NCBI RefSeq assembly: GCF_000165485.1
Contig: NC_014623.1
Span: 5,164,893-5,228,892 of the forward strand
DNA: 64,000 bases
Origin: Stigmatella aurantiaca DW4/3-1
GTDB taxonomy: Bacteria > Myxococcota > Myxococcia > Myxococcales > Myxococcaceae
Reading direction: 5' to 3'
Position numbers and translations under genes: made by a program. The first letter of the stretch is position 1; the number at the start of each line of letters is the position of its first letter. Below, in pieces: positions 60,895-64,000 of the stretch. The notes under the pieces were generated by a model, which searched no databases, was not told the origin of the DNA, and saw nothing but the letters and a program-made list of their open reading frames with translations.

Positions 60895-61714
60895 CCTTCC
60901 GCCAACCTTAGGAGCGCTGGCGCGAGCCTCTCGGCCAGCATCGGCAACTGAGGGACGAGGGCGTGGCAGACCACCATCTGGAGCATCCTCGCGGCGTCGA
61001 TGACGCGCAGGGCGGCCGGGTCGAGAGGCCGCACACCCGCCCTTGCCGCTGCGGCGTTGTAGACGGCGGCCCCCTCTGCGCCGAGGAAGGAGACGTCCCA
61101 TTCCACGGGCCCCAGGGTCACGTCCTCGAAATCGGCATAACGGACTCCCGAGGTTGTCCGGAGGATGTTGTACGAGGGCGCATCCCCATGAATCGGCTGG
61201 AGACTGACTTGGGGGGAACGCCGCGGCGAACCCCTCGCGGGTGGAGAGCATGGGCGCGAGGACGGCCCACTCGCCCCGTGCCCGTTCGAGGTCCGCGGGG
61301 GTGAGCAACCCGGGGTGCTCCTCCAGGAGCGCCAGGCACGTGGGCAAGGTCGCGGTGAGGGGAGAGAGAAACGGAAGGTCGCCCGGGTAGCCGCGCAGCG
61401 CCGCGTGCAGGTCCGCGGCGAGTGCCACTTCGGCGACGTAATTCGGCTCGCGCGAAGCGTCGATGTCCACGAACTCCCAGAACGTCATCGAGAAGCCGTC
61501 CCGCTGCACGGGTTCGCAGGGCACCAGGGGGCTTGGGCGCACGACCGGGAGACCATGGCCGTCCAGCGAGGTGCACGACGACGGAGAACACGTCATGCAA
61601 GATCTTGGAGTGGGCCCCATCGAGTCCGAGCGCGCGGCCCGCGTCTGTCGTAGCGGCAACGGCTCGAGCCGTACGTACCTGGCGGCTGGCCGACGTCATG
61701 TGCGAGGTAGGCAT
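60895..61714 (-). pseudogene. Aminoglycoside-phosphotransferase-family pseudogene
   Basis: Three reading frames must be joined to recover a phosphotransferase. The first piece, from ATG 61714, reads VRTARAVAATTDAGRALGLD and ILHDVFSVVVHLAG. Near 61560 it shifts to VVRPSPLVPCEPVQRDGFSM, TFWEFVDIDASREPNYVAEV and DLHAALRGYPGDLPFL, with about 35 codons of the family missing at the join. Near 61210, in a run of six G, it shifts again to VSLQPIHGDAPSYNILRTTS and YADFEDVTLGPVEWDVSFL, which hold the HGD catalytic loop and a DFED metal motif. The frame then runs past the usual end. The first lesion is a true deletion; the second could be a sequencing error. Confidence 0.8.
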
Positions 61715-61754
61715 CTCCTTATCGTCCCCAGAGAGACCTCACGGCAGCCACGGG

Positions 61755-61860
61755 CCTTTGCCTGCCAGGAGCCCGCGCTTCGCTCCTAACGATGGGGAAG
61801 GCACGAACCTGTCCGACAAGCAGACCGGTTCCGCGAGGCTGCGACTGGCACGACGCCCTT
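61755..61860 (+). repeat. Dispersed repeat, copy B
   Basis: This is the second copy of the repeat at 21950-22056, in the opposite orientation and about 40 kb away. The shared core is AACCTGTCCGACAAGCAGAC followed by a GGTTC arm and ending GCGACTGGCACGACGCCCTT. One arm of the hairpin differs by one base (GACCGGTTC). It lies between the phosphotransferase pseudogene and a truncated-looking gene, again in disturbed sequence. Confidence 0.6.
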
Positions 61861-61971
61861 ACCACAGGGAACGGAGGTAAACGCCCAGTCCATGTCCGTC
61901 ACTTCCGCTCGAGCTTGGCGGTCCTTCGAAATGAGGAAGTTTTGTGCGGACGGCAAGGAGCACTCGCCAGA

Positions 61972-62673
61972 GTGTCGAGAGCAGTGCGGCGGGTGAGGTG
62001 GCCTGTCCTTCTGGCGGGCTTTGCGGGAGGACTCCTGCCTGTGCCCCTCGCTTTATTGTTGGGGGCGACACTGTGGCCGGTATCTCCCGAAACCGTACCG
62101 GGAGGCAGACAAATCAGCCCCGTTCTCGATACGGAGACGCGTACGAGGCTGAGCACCTATCGCCGCGGTTGTGGGCCTGCTCGTCCCTGTGAGCCGCCGC
62201 TGGGCTGTGTCTGGGACACCCGCATCTTCACGCAGTACTGCTCCGACAGTCAGTGTCTGACGGACATGCAGTGCCCGCAGGGGCAGGTGTGCCGCGCCGT
62301 TGCTTCAGAAGAGGAAGGACCCCTGGTGCGGTTCTGTGTTCCCGTTGGCAGGGGCCTGCGGCCTCACTTGCGGAGCATCGACTCCAACTGGGGCAGAACC
62401 CCCAGGTGCATGGCGGTGGAGACCAGCATGCGCCGCTCCTTGAGATCGACGCGTCCGTCCACCAGGGCCATCTGCACCAGGTGGTCCATGAAGACGGAGG
62501 CCTCGGGGCTGCCCTTGCCCGGCATGAGCCGGTGGAAGAGGGGCTGCCCGGCGTTGAGGGCCATCTCCACGTTCTGCCAGGGGATGCTCCAGCGCGTGGC
62601 GCAGACCTTGAGCAGCTTGCGCTCCTGGGCGTCCACCGTGCCATCCGAGGCGGCGATGGCCGCCATCATGTAG
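61972..62673 (+). CDS. Cys-rich membrane or exported protein, probably 3'-truncated
   Basis: From GTG 61972 the frame has a basic start, a membrane helix (WPVLLAGFAGGLLPVPLALL) and a Cys-rich segment (RRGCGPARPCEPPLGCVWDT, YCSDSQCLTDMQCPQGQVCR) ending VRFCVPVGR. Such CxxxxxCxxxxQVC units occur in myxobacterial exported proteins. Beyond about 62360 the frame only reads the opposite strand of the TerB gene and is not plausible protein, so the natural C-terminus seems lost and the stop at 62671 is accidental. The gene is likely a truncated relic or makes a protein with a junk tail. The frame upstream of 61972 enters the dispersed repeat. Confidence 0.5.
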   Translation: MSRAVRRVRWPVLLAGFAGGLLPVPLALLLGATLWPVSPETVPGGRQISPVLDTETRTRLSTYRRGCGPARPCEPPLGCVWDTRIFTQYCSDSQCLTDMQCPQGQVCRAVASEEEGPLVRFCVPVGRGLRPHLRSIDSNWGRTPRCMAVETSMRRSLRSTRPSTRAICTRWSMKTEASGLPLPGMSRWKRGCPALRAISTFCQGMLQRVAQTLSSLRSWASTVPSEAAMAAIM

Positions 62674-64000
62674 AGGAGTCGCTCGCGCTCCTGAGCGTCC
62701 ACCACCGTGTCCGTGGCCTCTGGGGGCCCGGAAGCCGGGGCCGTGGCTCCGGACGACCGGCGGTGCCGCGTCTGAGCCTCCCACGTCTCGTAGGGCAGGG
62801 TGGTGGCGAGCACCCAGTCCCGTTCGCTGGTGCCGAGCTGGGTGCCGCAGTACGCGCAGGCACTGGCGCCACTGCTCGTGAGGGGGGCATTGCACTGTGG
62901 GCAGCGGTCGGTGGCCATGCCGTTGGCCGTGTTCGTCCTCACCCCATGCCGCCGCGTCAGTGTGAACACCCACCGCTGGGGAACAGGAGGCAATTCCTGC
63001 CGCCGCTCGTTCGCGGCCACCGTGCCCAGCCGGGCGCTCCAGCGGATCTCCACGTGGGCCCGATCGTCCCCCTCTGGGTGGACTTCCAAGTCCCGGGTGA
63101 CCACGGCCCCCACGGCGCACTCCAGGATGGCGCGGCGGCGGCCCTGTTGGCGCAAGCTGTCGAGCTCCGCGCCCAGTTGGGAGACGATGTCCGCGGTGGC
63201 CACCTGCGCCATCCGCTTCTCCTCGCCGCGGCTCTGCGCATCGATCCACTTCCAGAACAGGAGCGAGGCGCGATCCTCGAGGATCTCCAGGTTGAGCGCC
63301 GGATCCGCTGCCCGGGCCTCCCTCAGTCCCTTCACGATGACCGCCTGGCGGTTGTGCTCGATGCCCTGGGTGATTTCCGAGAGCGTCCAGTCGTAGTTGC
63401 CGGAGTTGACGATGGCCTGGCAGTACTCGCAGACGTTGCTGGCCCCTCCTTGATAGGGCGCGCCACACTGGGGGCACTTGCCCTGGTAGACGTCCTGGCC
63501 GATCCGCGTCGTCGCCCCGGGCTTGCGGACGAAGGTCCACACCTCGGTGAACGACTCCAGGGGAGCCCTCTGGGCGGCGGCCAGGGCCTGCGCGTCCGAA
63601 GCGTCCGCGGGCACGTCCGTGTCGCGCATCTCGGCCTGGATGCGGATCTGGAGGCTGTCGAACCACTCGCTCTGCGACAGCCCGATGATGCGCGCGTCCA
63701 GCAGCCGGATGTCGCAAATGGCGTCGCGCACGCCCTGGGCCGCCATGAGCTGGAGCTGGACGTTGAAGCGCTGGTAGGTGGCATCCGAGAGGAACGGCCG
63801 GACCGGGGTCAGCTCCCGCTTGAACCAGGCCTCCTGAAGCAACGGGAAGAGATGCCGCACCTTGGCAAGCACTCCCTGAACCTCGAACTGCGGATCCTTG
63901 CGCTTCAGGGCTTGGACCCACTCCTGGACCGACTGGTCCGAGACCTGGGTGCGCTGCTCCGCCTCCTTGCGTTCGAGGGCTCGCTGGGTGGAGCCGGTGG
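62364..64000 (-). CDS. Tim44-like / zinc-ribbon / TerB-like protein, N-terminus outside the window
   Basis: The frame is open from the stop at 62364 to the last base of the window, so the start lies outside. The visible 545 residues start in a helical segment, then a Tim44-like domain (QGVLAKVRHLFPLLQEAWFK, ATYQRFNVQLQLMAAQGVR). Two zinc ribbons follow (CPQCGAPYQ with CEYC; CPQCNAPLT with CAYC). The C-terminal 120 residues form a TerB-like helical bundle (LLYMMAAIAASDGTVDAQER, MALVDGRVDLKERRMLVSTA) with the usual acidic DGxxxxxE turns that bind metal. The role is unknown; such proteins may sense metal or attach to membranes. The 3' end overlaps the plus-strand gene at 61972-62673. Confidence 0.82.
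   Translation of the reverse strand, partial: TGSTQRALERKEAEQRTQVSDQSVQEWVQALKRKDPQFEVQGVLAKVRHLFPLLQEAWFKRELTPVRPFLSDATYQRFNVQLQLMAAQGVRDAICDIRLLDARIIGLSQSEWFDSLQIRIQAEMRDTDVPADASDAQALAAAQRAPLESFTEVWTFVRKPGATTRIGQDVYQGKCPQCGAPYQGGASNVCEYCQAIVNSGNYDWTLSEITQGIEHNRQAVIVKGLREARAADPALNLEILEDRASLLFWKWIDAQSRGEEKRMAQVATADIVSQLGAELDSLRQQGRRRAILECAVGAVVTRDLEVHPEGDDRAHVEIRWSARLGTVAANERRQELPPVPQRWVFTLTRRHGVRTNTANGMATDRCPQCNAPLTSSGASACAYCGTQLGTSERDWVLATTLPYETWEAQTRHRRSSGATAPASGPPEATDTVVDAQERERLLYMMAAIAASDGTVDAQERKLLKVCATRWSIPWQNVEMALNAGQPLFHRLMPGKGSPEASVFMDHLVQMALVDGRVDLKERRMLVSTAMHLGVLPQLESMLRK

Noticed and set aside
61792-61971. Upstream extension of the Cys-rich membrane protein
   Set aside because: The extra 60 codons run through the dispersed repeat and read as non-conserved sequence; GTG 61972 precedes a basic region and membrane helix.

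Overview
The window comes from a high-GC myxobacterial chromosome, most likely suborder Cystobacterineae (Stigmatella, Cystobacter, Archangium or Hyalangium type). The evidence is the base composition, the density of Ser/Thr kinases, receiver proteins and TPR/HEAT proteins, a bacterial ceramide operon, and lipoprotein toxin genes of a kind known from Myxococcus. This placement is an inference; no rRNA gene is present.

Layout. 1-600: a truncated kinase and an IS4-type transposase remnant. 0.67-12 kb: housekeeping and signalling genes (miaA, a flavoprotein fused to a receiver domain, a diguanylate cyclase, a TPR membrane protein, tRNA-Leu(CAA), a response regulator, an RsmB-type rRNA methyltransferase, tRNA-Ala(GGC), class I aldolase, a TolC-type protein and MlaC). 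12.1-15.8 kb: a three-gene minus-strand operon, serine palmitoyltransferase, GNAT-type ceramide synthase and ceramide reductase, behind a visible sigma70-like promoter. 16.3-20.2 kb: an aminotransferase, a methyltransferase, HMG-CoA lyase and an NAD-binding oxidoreductase. 20.2-26.3 kb: an accessory island with an IS66-family element (8-bp target duplication, transposase broken by one in-frame TGA), a decayed second copy of the oxidoreductase 3' end, a dispersed repeat, a lipoprotein toxin/immunity pair, and an AT-rich P-loop ATPase gene. 26.4-41.3 kb: a kinase, two tandem DUF4139 proteins, methyltransferase, secreted nuclease-like lipoprotein, hemA, DoxX, and a response regulator / tandem alpha-beta-barrel protein / Dyp-peroxidase unit. 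41.5-46.3 kb: a very large kinase-cyclase-STAND-TPR protein followed by a sigma factor.

46.3-53.3 kb is the most interesting region. A 66-residue Cys-rich peptide precedes a DUF692 (MNIO) enzyme, a GT4 glycosyltransferase and a glutamine-dependent asparagine synthetase, all on the minus strand, with a GT1 glycosyltransferase just upstream. The MNIO and the GT4 enzyme carry C-terminal modules that resemble each other and end in a PqqD-like winged helix. I read this as a ribosomal peptide (RiPP) cluster in which oxidation and glycosylation enzymes each bring their own peptide-binding module.

53.4-64 kb: an AtuA-like protein, a Tat-exported GH127 glycosidase with six ricin-type repeats, two HEAT-like exported proteins, an M23-type peptidase, a multiply broken phosphotransferase pseudogene, the second copy of the dispersed repeat, a Cys-rich membrane protein apparently truncated, and a Tim44/zinc-ribbon/TerB protein running off the end. 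Start codons were chosen by eye from Shine-Dalgarno spacing and homology; families were recognised from motifs without database searches.
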